From assembly GCA_023251515.1 (NCBI GenBank), contig JAHEYQ010000016.1:1-64000 (forward strand): a DNA stretch of 64,000 nt, written 5' to 3'. The first letter of the stretch is position 1; each line of letters opens with the position of its first letter. Of the stretch, positions 1 through 9,544 are shown piece by piece. The translations under genes and the position numbers were made by a program. The notes beneath the pieces are model-generated. The model was not told where the DNA came from. It did no database searches and saw only the letters and a program-made list of their open reading frames with translations. The DNA is from Bacteroidales bacterium. Lineage in GTDB: Bacteria; Bacteroidota; Bacteroidia; Bacteroidales; JACABE01.

Positions 1-86
1 GCATTGAGCCCTCACTGTTTGAGGCAGAACAATCTGCTGGCTCATCATTACCCGAAAATGATTTTGTAAACTTATATCAGTATTAA
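1..86 (+). CDS. C-terminal end of a protein cut by the window edge
   Basis: Reading from base 3 gives 27 residues ending DFVNLYQY before a TAA at 84-86. The composition looks like a real protein tail. The parallel frame from base 1 is also open to 84 but reads like non-coding sequence. No family can be assigned from so short a piece. The next gene is convergent and ends 10 bp away. Confidence 0.45.
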   Translation, partial: IEPSLFEAEQSAGSSLPENDFVNLYQY

Positions 87-95
87 TAAAAAATG

Positions 96-725
96 TCAAC
101 TTTTTTTAGGACGAGACATACTACTGGCATTATCAATAGCTCCCAGATTATATGTTTTTCTGATTAATTGATTACCCAAGCTATCTGTCTTTACAAATAG
201 AACATCCTGATCATGTATCCCCGTCCCTTGTATTGTGCCTGCTAAAATAAAATTTTTATCTTTTGTAATTTTACAGTTTTGTAAATCTGCAAAATGATTA
301 AAACTGGTATCTTCAAATTCTTTGAAAAATTCAGTATTAAAATCCTTATCAACTTTAAGCAGAAAAGCACTTGCGTATCCATTTGTATCTTCTTTGGCAC
401 TGCATACTATAAAGCCGCCATCCCATACTTTTTGGAAATTACCCGGATGTCCTGAATAATAAAAATTAAGTCCATCGTTAAAATACTTTTTCATAATTAG
501 GTTGCCATTATAATCGAATTTGCAGAAAATTATACATATCTTGCCGACCGAATCAGTGGCTGAAGCAGTAGCAGAATATGTACTGTCTTCATTATTATAG
601 ATAATATTGGAACCACCCCACGATTCATTGTTATTCAATGTATATACATTGTTAAAGTAAACACCTTGGGCATAAAGTATATTCGAAAATATTATTAAAA
701 TTAATACGATTACTGCTTTTTTCAT
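96..725 (-). CDS. Short secreted hypothetical protein, probably truncated
   Basis: The 209-residue product starts with a clear Sec signal peptide (MKKAVIVLILIIFSNILYAQ, cleavage near residue 20). The body has motifs such as KVWDGGFIVCSAKED and LFVKTDSLGNQL, typical of long Bacteroidota secreted propeller-like proteins in which 'KTDSLGN' units repeat many times and a T9SS sorting domain follows. Here only about two units are present. The reading stops at SRPKKS just after a 7-base T run (+ strand, about 111-117), with no sorting domain. Only 9 bp separate the stop from a convergent gene end, so the missing 3' part is not in the window in any frame. I read it as a truncated remnant or a short paralogue. 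Confidence 0.6.
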   Translation of the reverse strand: MKKAVIVLILIIFSNILYAQGVYFNNVYTLNNNESWGGSNIIYNNEDSTYSATASATDSVGKICIIFCKFDYNGNLIMKKYFNDGLNFYYSGHPGNFQKVWDGGFIVCSAKEDTNGYASAFLLKVDKDFNTEFFKEFEDTSFNHFADLQNCKITKDKNFILAGTIQGTGIHDQDVLFVKTDSLGNQLIRKTYNLGAIDNASSMSRPKKS

Positions 726-875
726 ACGTTAAATAATAAAAGTGAGCAGAAATAGTAAAAGCTATTTCTGCTCACAAAATTAATGATTATTCTACAGTTA
801 TTTTTTAAAGAAATTGTCTTTTGGAAATTTTTTAGACAGCCTTTCTCATTTAATCCTATAGAAATTTTAATGAAA

Positions 876-3800
876 TTATGGACAAATTTTACTAACTAAA
901 TTAAAACTATTATTGTCTACAAATCCAGAATCATTGCTATCTGTACCTCCATCTCCATTTAAATCTGTTACATCATATCCCGTTACTAGATTATATATGG
1001 CGTTATCCATAGCACCCATATCATTGCTATCCACAGCACCATCCTGATTAACATCTCCTACATATAAGGCACATTGTCCTGTTCCAAACTGCTTTTGATT
1101 GCTCCCTAAGGCTTTGGTTAGTCCATCTGTAAAATTATAAGTAGTAGAATAATTATTAAATGAAACAGGCATACCACTCCAAGTTTCTAAATGGTTACGA
1201 TGCTTTGCTACAATATAATAATTACCTGATATATAATTAGGGATATTATATACTTTTATTTCCCCATCTGTCGAAATATCTACATCTTGTGCTGTAAATG
1301 CAACATTATAAGGAGCATTCTGTTCAACAATTTGTAAAGTAATTTTGTCACAAATACCAGTATTAAATTGAGGACCTGTTTCATTCATAACCTGATTCAT
1401 TTGTTCAGTTGTGCTATTGTAAAAGCCTTCCAAAAATAGTTTTACATTTAATTCCTTATAATTAAAATGTGGTTTCACAGAAATTGCATTAATACTAGGA
1501 ATTGGACCACTCAAATAGGTAAGTTTAACTTGTAAGCTACTCTGTTGTAGAACTGAAATTCCCCAATTAGTATTATCACTTCCAATTAGTTTTATTACAT
1601 CATGATGTGAATAAATTTCGATATATGAATCAGTAGGTGCTGTTTTCCATGTTAACCCATTGTCATTTGATATTTCTACTTTTATTTTACTTGCAATATT
1701 ATTATCTATTGAAGAATGACACAAAACAAAAACTTCTAAACCTTTTAAAGATGCAGGAGTTTGATTTGTTATAGAATTTACATTAAAAACTACAAAATCA
1801 TTTATAGCAGTAGGTTTCGTTATAGTATTGTCATTAGTTAAGGCATTTTCGGGATTTGTCCAACCAGAATTTGATGTAACACTAGTAGCATATAGTTTAT
1901 AATAATCATCCATTTTGTTAAACCATGTATTGCCGCCCAAACTCCATACAGAAACATGTTTAATACCCTTAGATCTAATAAATTCAACTTTTTCGGACAT
2001 TCCTATTGCATCCTGATAATACCATTTATTATTAATCGAATTTTCAGTGTTGTTCTCAAAATATCTTTCAAACGAATTAGGATCTCTTGGATTGGTATAA
2101 ATATTATATCCTAAGGTATTTGCAGATTTTTGTTTGCAATCTTGAATAAAAACATCAGATGCATTATGATGATATCCATAAGAAGGCATCCCGATTATAA
2201 TTTTATTGATATTGCTAATACCAACATCTGCAATAACATCATCAATAATTCCTTCTACCCAACTATTAGGTGCAAGAGGACCACCAATAGTACCATTATC
2301 ATAGGCCATAATACATAAATAGTTATAATTTGCATTTGTTGCAAACCAATCAAAATTAAGGCCAGAAGGTAAAGTAACAATAAGTTCTCTACTTGGAGTC
2401 ATTTGGTTTTTTAAAACATTTCCTAATTGATTAATCAAAATTTTTAATTTATCATAATTTGAATTAGTTGTGGGATAAGACCAGCCATCGGTAGGACTTT
2501 CTAAATCCAACTCAATACCTTTGAAGTTTGTAATATATGGATGCGAATTTGAACCACTAAACTGTCCTGTATTTGACAAATAATCTTTTATATAATTTAC
2601 AAAATCATCAATTTTCTGTTGATTACTTAAAAGATTGTATAATTTGGAACCGCTACCCGATATTGTAATATACCCATTAAAATTTCCCGCAAGAACTGGA
2701 TTTTGATTATTAAACAGAAAATCAACATTTGCTGATGAATAAGCATTAACTGTTTCTTCCAGACTTGAAGCTATCTCATGAATATCTTCTAAAAATCCAT
2801 CATCATTCAAAGCTAAATATTGTGGTTTAATTACATCTATTGTTCTCCCATCGTTAAACTCAGATTCAGCATTTATTGTTGCAATATTGTCAGTATAACC
2901 TGGATACATCCACGCTTGTATTGATTTGTTTGAAGATGTTGGATTGGGTACATATTTAATTATAAGATTTGGTGCAAAATTTGCATTACCAAAAAAAGAA
3001 TATGCATTTCGGGTGCCTGAACCTGTAATAATGAATGATATTGCGCTTGAAGCGTTAAATCCACTACGGTTAACAATTTCCTGTACTACGCCCTTTAAAT
3101 CCGGAGTTTTTTGTGCAAGTGTGGCTTCTCCTGCACTCCATTGAGGAATATCATTCCATGCAACTGATTGTGTTGTCAAACTATTTAACCTGGAATTGAA
3201 ATCAGTATTAGTGCTAAATAGTGGCGAATTATCAGATGCGTGTCCTCTTATAGTAACACTGGCATTATTACCTATAGTACTTGCATATTTACATGTAAAT
3301 TGTATATAAGCTTCTTTTATTATTGCACCTTGTGGAATTCCTAACTCTGTATACCTTAACCCTATTTTTTGGGGGTTAACCGCAGTCCCATCTATTTCAT
3401 CTGCTAGTTCAATATCTGAACTTGTTGTATAAAAATAGTTGCTACTTACAATTAACTCAACATCATCAATATCTGCAATTATTCTTTTTGACATAGATTC
3501 GCATACACTAATGGCAACATTTGCTGATGTTAATATTTCTGTTGTATTATAATAAGCTTTAGCCTTAATATTATAAAATCCGCTGTTAACACTTTGCCAT
3601 GTAAAAGAATAAGGAGAACTTATATCTTCACCTAATAATACACTCCCATTATAGAATTCAACTTTTGAAATTGAAGTAGCATTATTAACTTGTGCTTCTA
3701 TAACAACATTATCATTTTTATTAAATGATGCTCCAGTAGCAGGGCTACTTATCGAACAGCTTGGTGGTGTGTTAGCAGTATTAGGAGAGTAATAAATAAT

Positions 3801-5831
3801 AAGTTTAGGTGCTTTATTTGGAAGATCATAAAATTCTTCAGCATTACGACATCCTGTACCAGTTATTACAAATGATATTGCACTTGATGTATTAAAATCT
3901 GTACGATTAACAATTTCCTGCACAATACTTTTCAACTCTGGTGTAAGCTCATCTTCTCCAGCTTTGCTAGTAGTGTTCCATTGAGGTATATTATTCCATT
4001 GAACTCCTGCGTCTGTTAAAATTCTTGTGGAAACAATATTTGAAGAGCTAAATTCGAGTGAATTACCTGAATTATGACCTTTAATGACAAGACTAGTTGG
4101 GTCGGTACTTATATTATTATCATCACTTGTAAATTGTATTTTTGCTGAAATAATATCTGCGCCTTGAGGTATTCCTAAATTCCTGAATCTTAAACCTACT
4201 GTCTGTGCGTTATTACCATCATATCCAAGTTCTGTATCATTAGAACCATTAACTAAGATTCCGGATTTTTCTTCTACATCGTCAATATTATACATTATTG
4301 ATATTTCTTTTTGAATTGTGCCTTGCGGATAAATAGTAATACTTATAGGAGATGATAGGGTTGATATATTATTATCACTTATAGCTTTAGCTGTAATATT
4401 GTATGTACCTGCAGCTACATTATTCAATGTATAAGAATATGGAGAATTATTAACTGTTGCTATTGGAGTAGTTTGATTATCCATATAAAACTCAACCTGA
4501 GTAATTGTATTATCCGGATCAGCAGCATAAGCATTTAGCGTAATGCTTGCCGGTGCATTAAATTCAGATCCTGATAACGGGGTAGTTATTGTGCAAGTAG
4601 GCGGTAGATTCCCTGTTATCCAGATAGGAGATGATATTGCTCTATTACCATCATCTTGTATAACTTCTACATAGTAATAATCACCTGCAACTGCTTCTAC
4701 AGATGTAGAGCAAGCTTGGTTAGGTATAATCGAAGTCGAAGTCCATGTATATTGATGAGTTATATTTGGAGTATTAATATTAGGATCTGTTGAAAAACTG
4801 CCTTTATGAAGAATTATTTTAAAAAAAGTATCATTACTATTACCATCACTAACTATGACATTAACGCTCTTTGACCCAGGAGTAGTAATACTTGACCCCA
4901 TTTCCTGACCACCTATTTTAAAAGAAAGAGCAAGATTCGCATCTTCAGTAGAATAAAACCTTTTTGCCTGTATTGCAGCTAATAAATCGGCTCGGGTTAA
5001 ATTATTTGCCAGAATAGCCATTCTTGCCTGATTACTACCAAGACTCCATGTTTGAGCATGATTGTCGAGTGAGCCCATGGCTCCTATTTTCCATCCTCTA
5101 GCCAGAGCTTCATCATAATAACCTTTATTATCAGTTGTATTAAAACCTAGTTTATTTTGATTATCATAATAATTATCAAAATAATTTGTTTTATTCCATA
5201 ACTCCATACCCACTATCTGGTTTGAAGGTGCTGATTTAAAATGACCATTTGCAGTTCCATTACTAAACTCGTAATTACTACCTGCAACCTGAGGGGCAAA
5301 GGCTCCCGGATGATTTAAAAAAGCTACACCATTAGAACGATTACTTAACCAGATCATTAAATCATTGAAATTTGAAACAATTGGTGCTTCTGTATGAATT
5401 GAAGATTTTGAATAGCAATAATCAGCGGTATTAATTACTGCTATATGTCCGTACAAATAAGTTGATGACCACTCAAAACCATAAAAAGTCGTGAAAACAC
5501 CATTCTGATTATAAAGATCTGCAGTGCTTTTAATTATATTCCATTTAGCTAATGTAAAATTATCATCATGATCATGATTTGCCAAACCAAAAAAATCCAA
5601 TTGAGCAGTATTCTTTGCATATAAATATTGAGACGATGGTGTACTATAAACTTCATCCGAAGCATCAGAATGATTGTGTAAATGTCCGTAATATACATTA
5701 TAACCCCCAATACTCGGATGAGTATTCTGAGCCTTTACAGGTTTGTAAATTGCTGCCATTGCTATTATTAAGCAAAGCAGACTTAATTGTTTTAATATTG
5801 TTCTGTTCAATATTCTTTTTTTTTTTTGCAT
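876..5831 (-). CDS. Secreted multidomain protein: PHP-type hydrolase, Ig, DNRLRE-like, GH18 and dockerin
   Basis: The ORF can be extended upstream, but the real start is the ATG at 5831 (MQKKKRILNR), which gives a proper signal peptide ending VKAQ (about residue 35). The upstream extension only translates a hairpin repeat. The product is 1651 residues. Order: a PHP/CehA-like metal-hydrolase domain (about 44-370) with GHLHNHSD (H50, H52, H54), ANHDHDD, NHPG and GSLDNH; an Ig-like domain (about 410-505); a DNRLRE-like module starting at an IDDVE motif (508-682); a second Ig-like domain (689-780); a second DNRLRE-like module (781-961); a GH18-like barrel (about 970-1314) with the catalytic motif KGIELDLE near 1101-1108; and a C-terminal dockerin-like pair of calcium loops, DVNQDGAVDSND and DLNGDGGTDSND (about 1590-1651). 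GH18 enzymes cleave beta-1,4-GlcNAc polymers. The PHP substrate is unknown. Confidence 0.85.
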   Translation of the reverse strand: MQKKKRILNRTILKQLSLLCLIIAMAAIYKPVKAQNTHPSIGGYNVYYGHLHNHSDASDEVYSTPSSQYLYAKNTAQLDFFGLANHDHDDNFTLAKWNIIKSTADLYNQNGVFTTFYGFEWSSTYLYGHIAVINTADYCYSKSSIHTEAPIVSNFNDLMIWLSNRSNGVAFLNHPGAFAPQVAGSNYEFSNGTANGHFKSAPSNQIVGMELWNKTNYFDNYYDNQNKLGFNTTDNKGYYDEALARGWKIGAMGSLDNHAQTWSLGSNQARMAILANNLTRADLLAAIQAKRFYSTEDANLALSFKIGGQEMGSSITTPGSKSVNVIVSDGNSNDTFFKIILHKGSFSTDPNINTPNITHQYTWTSTSIIPNQACSTSVEAVAGDYYYVEVIQDDGNRAISSPIWITGNLPPTCTITTPLSGSEFNAPASITLNAYAADPDNTITQVEFYMDNQTTPIATVNNSPYSYTLNNVAAGTYNITAKAISDNNISTLSSPISITIYPQGTIQKEISIMYNIDDVEEKSGILVNGSNDTELGYDGNNAQTVGLRFRNLGIPQGADIISAKIQFTSDDNNISTDPTSLVIKGHNSGNSLEFSSSNIVSTRILTDAGVQWNNIPQWNTTSKAGEDELTPELKSIVQEIVNRTDFNTSSAISFVITGTGCRNAEEFYDLPNKAPKLIIYYSPNTANTPPSCSISSPATGASFNKNDNVVIEAQVNNATSISKVEFYNGSVLLGEDISSPYSFTWQSVNSGFYNIKAKAYYNTTEILTSANVAISVCESMSKRIIADIDDVELIVSSNYFYTTSSDIELADEIDGTAVNPQKIGLRYTELGIPQGAIIKEAYIQFTCKYASTIGNNASVTIRGHASDNSPLFSTNTDFNSRLNSLTTQSVAWNDIPQWSAGEATLAQKTPDLKGVVQEIVNRSGFNASSAISFIITGSGTRNAYSFFGNANFAPNLIIKYVPNPTSSNKSIQAWMYPGYTDNIATINAESEFNDGRTIDVIKPQYLALNDDGFLEDIHEIASSLEETVNAYSSANVDFLFNNQNPVLAGNFNGYITISGSGSKLYNLLSNQQKIDDFVNYIKDYLSNTGQFSGSNSHPYITNFKGIELDLESPTDGWSYPTTNSNYDKLKILINQLGNVLKNQMTPSRELIVTLPSGLNFDWFATNANYNYLCIMAYDNGTIGGPLAPNSWVEGIIDDVIADVGISNINKIIIGMPSYGYHHNASDVFIQDCKQKSANTLGYNIYTNPRDPNSFERYFENNTENSINNKWYYQDAIGMSEKVEFIRSKGIKHVSVWSLGGNTWFNKMDDYYKLYATSVTSNSGWTNPENALTNDNTITKPTAINDFVVFNVNSITNQTPASLKGLEVFVLCHSSIDNNIASKIKVEISNDNGLTWKTAPTDSYIEIYSHHDVIKLIGSDNTNWGISVLQQSSLQVKLTYLSGPIPSINAISVKPHFNYKELNVKLFLEGFYNSTTEQMNQVMNETGPQFNTGICDKITLQIVEQNAPYNVAFTAQDVDISTDGEIKVYNIPNYISGNYYIVAKHRNHLETWSGMPVSFNNYSTTYNFTDGLTKALGSNQKQFGTGQCALYVGDVNQDGAVDSNDMGAMDNAIYNLVTGYDVTDLNGDGGTDSNDSGFVDNNSFNLVSKICP

Positions 5832-5921
5832 AAATATTATTTTTTTTGTAATCAGCAAACAGCGGTTTATTGTTTTTTTTGTGATGCTGCTGCCAATAAA
5901 ATTTAAAAAGGTTAATTTTAA

Positions 5922-5966
5922 TTGGTTTGCCAGCGGGCTGCCTTGCAGCAGCCGCTGGCAAACCAA
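5922..5966. repeat. GC-rich palindromic hairpin upstream of the PHP-GH18 gene
   Basis: GGTTTGCCAGCG (5924-5935) is exactly reverse-complementary to CGCTGGCAAACC (5953-5964). The stem extends outward by two A-T pairs and inward, after a bulged G, by CTGC/GCAG. The GC content stands out sharply from the surrounding DNA. It lies about 90 bp upstream of the gene start at 5831, so it could be a REP-like unit, a leader hairpin or a terminator for something upstream. There is no T run next to it. Confidence 0.7.
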
Positions 5967-6400
5967 AGCTGAAAACCCAGCCTGCGGGCTTAACAGTTTT
6001 GTGCAGCTAATTAACTTAGAATTAGATGCTATCGGTTTTTATTTATAATACTTTTGCAATGCCTCTTTTTTAATTTTTCTTGTTTTATTACGATTGCTCT
6101 CACACAATTTTTATTACCGGATTTATTAAAAGGGGGCTTTTTTATTGCCTACTTCTTATGCAGCATCGGGTTGCAAACCCTGCTTTGTTCCGGTTTTCTT
6201 TATTCTTTATAGTTTTAAACCGCAAAGAACTGACCTCACCTCCGCCTCTCCTAAAAGGAGAGGAACCATGATAGTGCTATATTCTTCTTTTTGTGCTTTG
6301 TAGTTCATGTATCTAATCAGTTACACTGTTATTCATTTAATCAGTTATTCAGTTATTGAGCTGCTGAGTAATTTTACTAAATAACCCGATAACTTATTTA
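5967..6400. other. Gene-free stretch with small repeats
   Basis: No convincing gene is present. It holds a perfect 7-bp hairpin, CCTCTCC (6245-6251) and GGAGAGG (6257-6263) around TAAAA. There is also a decayed low-complexity run of AATCAGTTA/CAGTTATTCAG type units at about 6311-6370. A 63-codon ORF at 6080-6271 is open by chance and translates the hairpin. Confidence 0.5.
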
Positions 6401-7375
6401 CTATATAAGTGCTATTTCAGCTTCTGCTTCCAGATTTGCATCTTTGTTTACCAAAATCAGAAATTTATTGGCTGGTGCTCCCAACTGAGTAGCCTTTACT
6501 TCAGCTTCGTCGCCAATGGCTATTTCGCTGAGCTGAGCCGGCTGGGCTGCATCGGCAGTGGCTGCTGCGTAATAAAATATGGGCACATAGCCGTTGTTTA
6601 TTATCAAAATGGTATCGTCAACAGAAAAACTGATGTCGGCTACCTTGCTGCTTGCGGCGGCTACGATTAGTTTGTAAGTATCGGCTGTGCTGCCGTCATC
6701 TTTATGTTTGCGAAAACGCATTATTTTATCCTCAAAATACGAAAGCATGAGTTTCGGATTATCGGGATTATTAATAATGATTGTAAGCATATTGATATAC
6801 AATTGCTTTTTCAGATTGATCCACAGCATTTCTTTAAGCGATTTGCGGTTTGTTACATCGCCCTGTGCCTGTTGTTGTTGCTTAAAAGCTGTATCGAAAC
6901 GTTGCATATTTTCGTTAAACAATGTTTCAAAGTTTTCACCGCTTAGTTCGGCACTGTATTTTGCCGTAAATTCACATGCTTTATTTATCAGTTTGGCAAT
7001 TTCCAAAAGCAATGCTTTGGTGTATTGCGACAATCCGTGGGCAAAAAGCTCCAGATAAATAAGAGAAGTATTGCCGTGCTTATACGACAGATATTTCTCA
7101 ATTTTCCGCATATTGTCCTTAAACTCTTCAACCGACTTTTGAAGTTCGGCTGTATAGGCTATTCTGATTGATTCGCCGCTTTCTTCTTCTTTCTGATTGA
7201 GTGCATAAGCATTGCGACAATTTTTTGTATGTTCAACCAAAATATCATAAATACCGCCCTGATTGTTTTTGATCATACGCTCGATATTAATATCGGTGTA
7301 TCTTAAGCGTCTGTTTATACTTACCAATACGCCATCTAATGGATTATTGGCTAAATTTTCGAAATTAGTAGGCAT
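6401..7375 (-). CDS. Orphan protein of unknown function, 324 residues
   Basis: I do not recognise a family. Residues about 1-230 are highly charged and helix-forming, with a QQQQAQ stretch near the middle. The last 90 or so residues switch to a beta-rich, Ala-rich segment (KLIVAAASSKVADISFSVDD to EAEAEIALI), so this is likely a helical domain plus a small beta-sandwich. There is no signal peptide or membrane segment. The start ATG at 7375 is preceded on the coding strand by AGAAAGGAATT, a fair ribosome-binding site. Base composition is visibly richer in GC than the flanking DNA, which hints at different ancestry. A 43-bp tandem-repeat array begins about 70 bp upstream of the start, so array and gene may form one locus. 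Confidence 0.7.
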   Translation of the reverse strand: MPTNFENLANNPLDGVLVSINRRLRYTDINIERMIKNNQGGIYDILVEHTKNCRNAYALNQKEEESGESIRIAYTAELQKSVEEFKDNMRKIEKYLSYKHGNTSLIYLELFAHGLSQYTKALLLEIAKLINKACEFTAKYSAELSGENFETLFNENMQRFDTAFKQQQQAQGDVTNRKSLKEMLWINLKKQLYINMLTIIINNPDNPKLMLSYFEDKIMRFRKHKDDGSTADTYKLIVAAASSKVADISFSVDDTILIINNGYVPIFYYAAATADAAQPAQLSEIAIGDEAEVKATQLGAPANKFLILVNKDANLEAEAEIALI

Positions 7376-7445
7376 AGTAATTCCTTTCTTACTTTTAATT
7401 ATAAATTTTATTTACTAAAATATCAGGTTTTTGCAATATAATATG

Positions 7446-7832
7446 GCAAGCTAAACCCGATATACAAAGGCTTTGCCATCTGTTTGAATAATAAATAGCT
7501 GTTTTTCGCAGGTAATTGCTATATGCCTTAGCTGACAATAGCCCGATTACCTCGGTAAAATAGCTATAGTGAGACTGACAATAGGTAGTTTCCCAGGGTA
7601 AATATGCTATTGTTGAGCTGTCAATAGCTTGTTTACCTTGGTAAAGTATATATTGTAATGTTGTTAATAGGTAGTTTTCCTTGGTAAAATGCCTGTGATG
7701 AGCATCAGCAAAGCTATTTTCCACAGGTTTTTGATATATTGTAAGCAGCTTCATATATCGTTTACCTGTGTTATTAGTATATTGTTGAATGCGGCATTGG
7801 GCAAAAACGCAGGGAAAATGCTTATTAACAGC
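7446..7832. repeat. Degenerate 43-bp tandem repeat array, about nine units
   Basis: Hand alignment gives a strict 43-bp period. The clearest units start at 7532, 7575, 7618 and 7661 and share (A)AATAG, then TTTACC-TT-GGTAAA or variants. More diverged units in the same phase start at 7446, 7489, 7704, 7747 and 7790. Units 7532 and 7575 agree at about 28 of 43 positions. The core TTTACCTTGGTAAA in the third clear unit is a dyad with a 2-nt centre. Because 43 is not a multiple of 3, the array is not a protein repeat. It lies directly upstream of the orphan gene on the minus strand and could be a set of binding sites, a structured leader or a decayed minisatellite. Confidence 0.75.
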
Positions 7833-8895
7833 ATACATAGGTAGCAATATCCTTAATTTCATGATATTTTTCATGGTAATTATATCAAATTTATCAAATA
7901 CTGTACTTAATTTTAAAGCAAAACAAAAAACAGTTTCCGGTAAAAATGATACATAAGAAAGAAAAGCAGTATTTAATTTTATTTTCAATCTAAGTTTGAA
8001 AAAGTAATTAATAATCGATTGAGAAAATAAAACCAAATTTAGCTGGCAGGAAAACATGATATAATCTCTAAAAATTAAGCTATCAGTGCATTTGCACAGC
8101 TTACTTACAAGTATAGCAATAGCATCAATACATGTATAATATGCATCGCACTCATATAAGAGATTATAAACGAAGGTATTCATATAGGTTTGCTTTTATC
8201 GGGTGGGTTTTAGTATTGGGTTTTAAGGTTAACAAATCTTTTAATTGACAATATGCTCATATTTATCATAGCTGAATTTGATAAACTGATGCTAAATAAA
8301 AAATCATCCGAATTTATCGTTCGGGCTTTTTTGAGTTTTAAATTAATAGATTTTCTCATAAATTTTTATTGTTTTTTTTCGTTAAAAAAATGTGATATTA
8401 AAACATCTTTCTATTATACTATGTACAAAACTCGAAAATATGGCAAAAAAAAATTGTTAATTTGAGTAATTTTTTTCACTCGAAGTTGCAAATACCACAT
8501 TATAAAATATTTACAGAGATAAAAAAACAGTAAAAAAAATCACTTTTCATATGAAGAAAGTCGCATATGTTTTTTTACTAGTTGGAAAAAGGGGTAAAAA
8601 TCGGGGTATTTTTTAATGAGGAATGAGGAATAATGAATGTTTCAATTACTCAATTATTTAGTTATTCAATTACTCAATTTTCTATAATCGAAGCACAACG
8701 TCATACTTCGGTCTTCAAACTTTTTTTTAACTGCAAAGAACGCCAAGATTTACGCAGAGGTACAAACATTTACCATCATCAATTTACATCATCAATTTTT
8801 ACATTTTATTCTTTGGTCTCAGGTTACTGAGCTTGTCGAAGTATCGGTCTTCCGACTTTTTTTCCCGCAAAGAAATATCCATACCTATAAAAATT
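7833..8895. other. Gene-free stretch, about 1.1 kb
   Basis: I see no gene. ORFs here are Cys/Tyr/Phe-rich chance frames. The stretch holds long A/T runs and low-complexity units such as CAATTACTCAATTATTTAG at about 8644-8680. It also holds scraps (GCAAAGAACGCCAAGATTTACGC near 8734; a 'tgagcttgtcgaag' segment near 8829) of the kind that recur between genes in Bacteroidota. Confidence 0.5.
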
Positions 8896-9423
8896 CTAAG
8901 TCCTGCTGTCAGTCGGTATAAGTGCTTTTAAAGCTTTACGGCATCTTGATTTCAAACTCGGATATTCATCGAAAGGAAGATTCTCAATTGCCAATCTGAT
9001 TTCATGTTTTAATTCGGGTTCTTCCAAAGCAAATTTTACCAAAATATCAATACAATATGCTCTTACAGCAATGGGTTCTTTGTCTGACATTAACCAAAAC
9101 AAACATTTATCGAGCAATAATCCCGATTTTTCGAGATTTATAATTGACGAGGAAAGAAATAAAATTTTCAGAAAACTACGTTTTACCCCATCTACTTTCG
9201 TAATAAGTAATTCATCAAGTACTTCGGGCAAAATCGGAAGAATTTTTACGGGATACTTTTCAATATACAACTGAACAACACGGGCAGCCCGCATCGAAAC
9301 CGGATATTTTTCTTTACACAAATTAAATGCATCTGCAAATAATTCGGGCTTTCCCTCTATTGTGACAACTCCAATATCAATAACAGCTCTGCTGCTATCA
9401 TATAAAAGCGATTTGAATGACAT
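8896..9423 (-). CDS. HEAT-like helical repeat protein
   Basis: The product has 175 residues and is all helical, with repeated pairs of amphipathic helices such as MRAARVVQLYIEKYP, VKRSFLKILFLSSS and AVRAYCIDILVKFALEEPEL. That is the pattern of HEAT or DNA-alkylation-repair-like solenoids. There is no signal peptide or catalytic motif. It is divergent from purB with 121 bp between the starts. Small HEAT-like proteins beside purB are common in Bacteroidota as far as I recall, but a functional link is not established. A protein-binding scaffold is the likeliest role. Confidence 0.7.
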   Translation of the reverse strand: MSFKSLLYDSSRAVIDIGVVTIEGKPELFADAFNLCKEKYPVSMRAARVVQLYIEKYPVKILPILPEVLDELLITKVDGVKRSFLKILFLSSSIINLEKSGLLLDKCLFWLMSDKEPIAVRAYCIDILVKFALEEPELKHEIRLAIENLPFDEYPSLKSRCRKALKALIPTDSRT

Positions 9424-9503
9424 TTGATTTTTTTCACAAAATTATAAAAAAGCAAAATACCAGCGATAACTTATTTTATACTAATATTTATTGCTAAAAT
9501 CAC

Positions 9504-9511
9504 TATTTTTG
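9504..9511 (+). promoter_or_regulatory. Putative -7 box for purB
   Basis: TATTTTTG fits the Bacteroidota TAnnTTTG -7 element, 34 bp before the purB ATG. No TTTG is found at the usual 19-21 bp upstream. Confidence 0.4.
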
Positions 9512-9544
9512 TAAAAATTTTTAATCAATTATAAAATCTTTTCA

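Noticed and set aside
5832..5966. Longer N-terminus of the PHP-GH18 protein
   Set aside because: The extra 45 residues translate a hairpin repeat and would put the signal peptide in the middle of the N-terminal region.
6080..6271. 63-codon plus-strand ORF
   Set aside because: It covers the CCTCTCC hairpin repeat and low-complexity DNA, with no protein character.
7446..7832. Possible CRISPR array
   Set aside because: The units are degenerate throughout, without identical repeats or clearly bounded spacers, and there are no cas genes.
7395..8183. 262-codon minus-strand ORF
   Set aside because: It runs through the 43-bp non-triplet repeat array, is rich in Cys, Tyr and Ile as chance AT-rich frames are, and has no recognisable domain.
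8253..8465. 70-codon plus-strand ORF
   Set aside because: Low-complexity Phe/Ile/Lys-rich translation of AT-rich DNA with no ribosome site or family.
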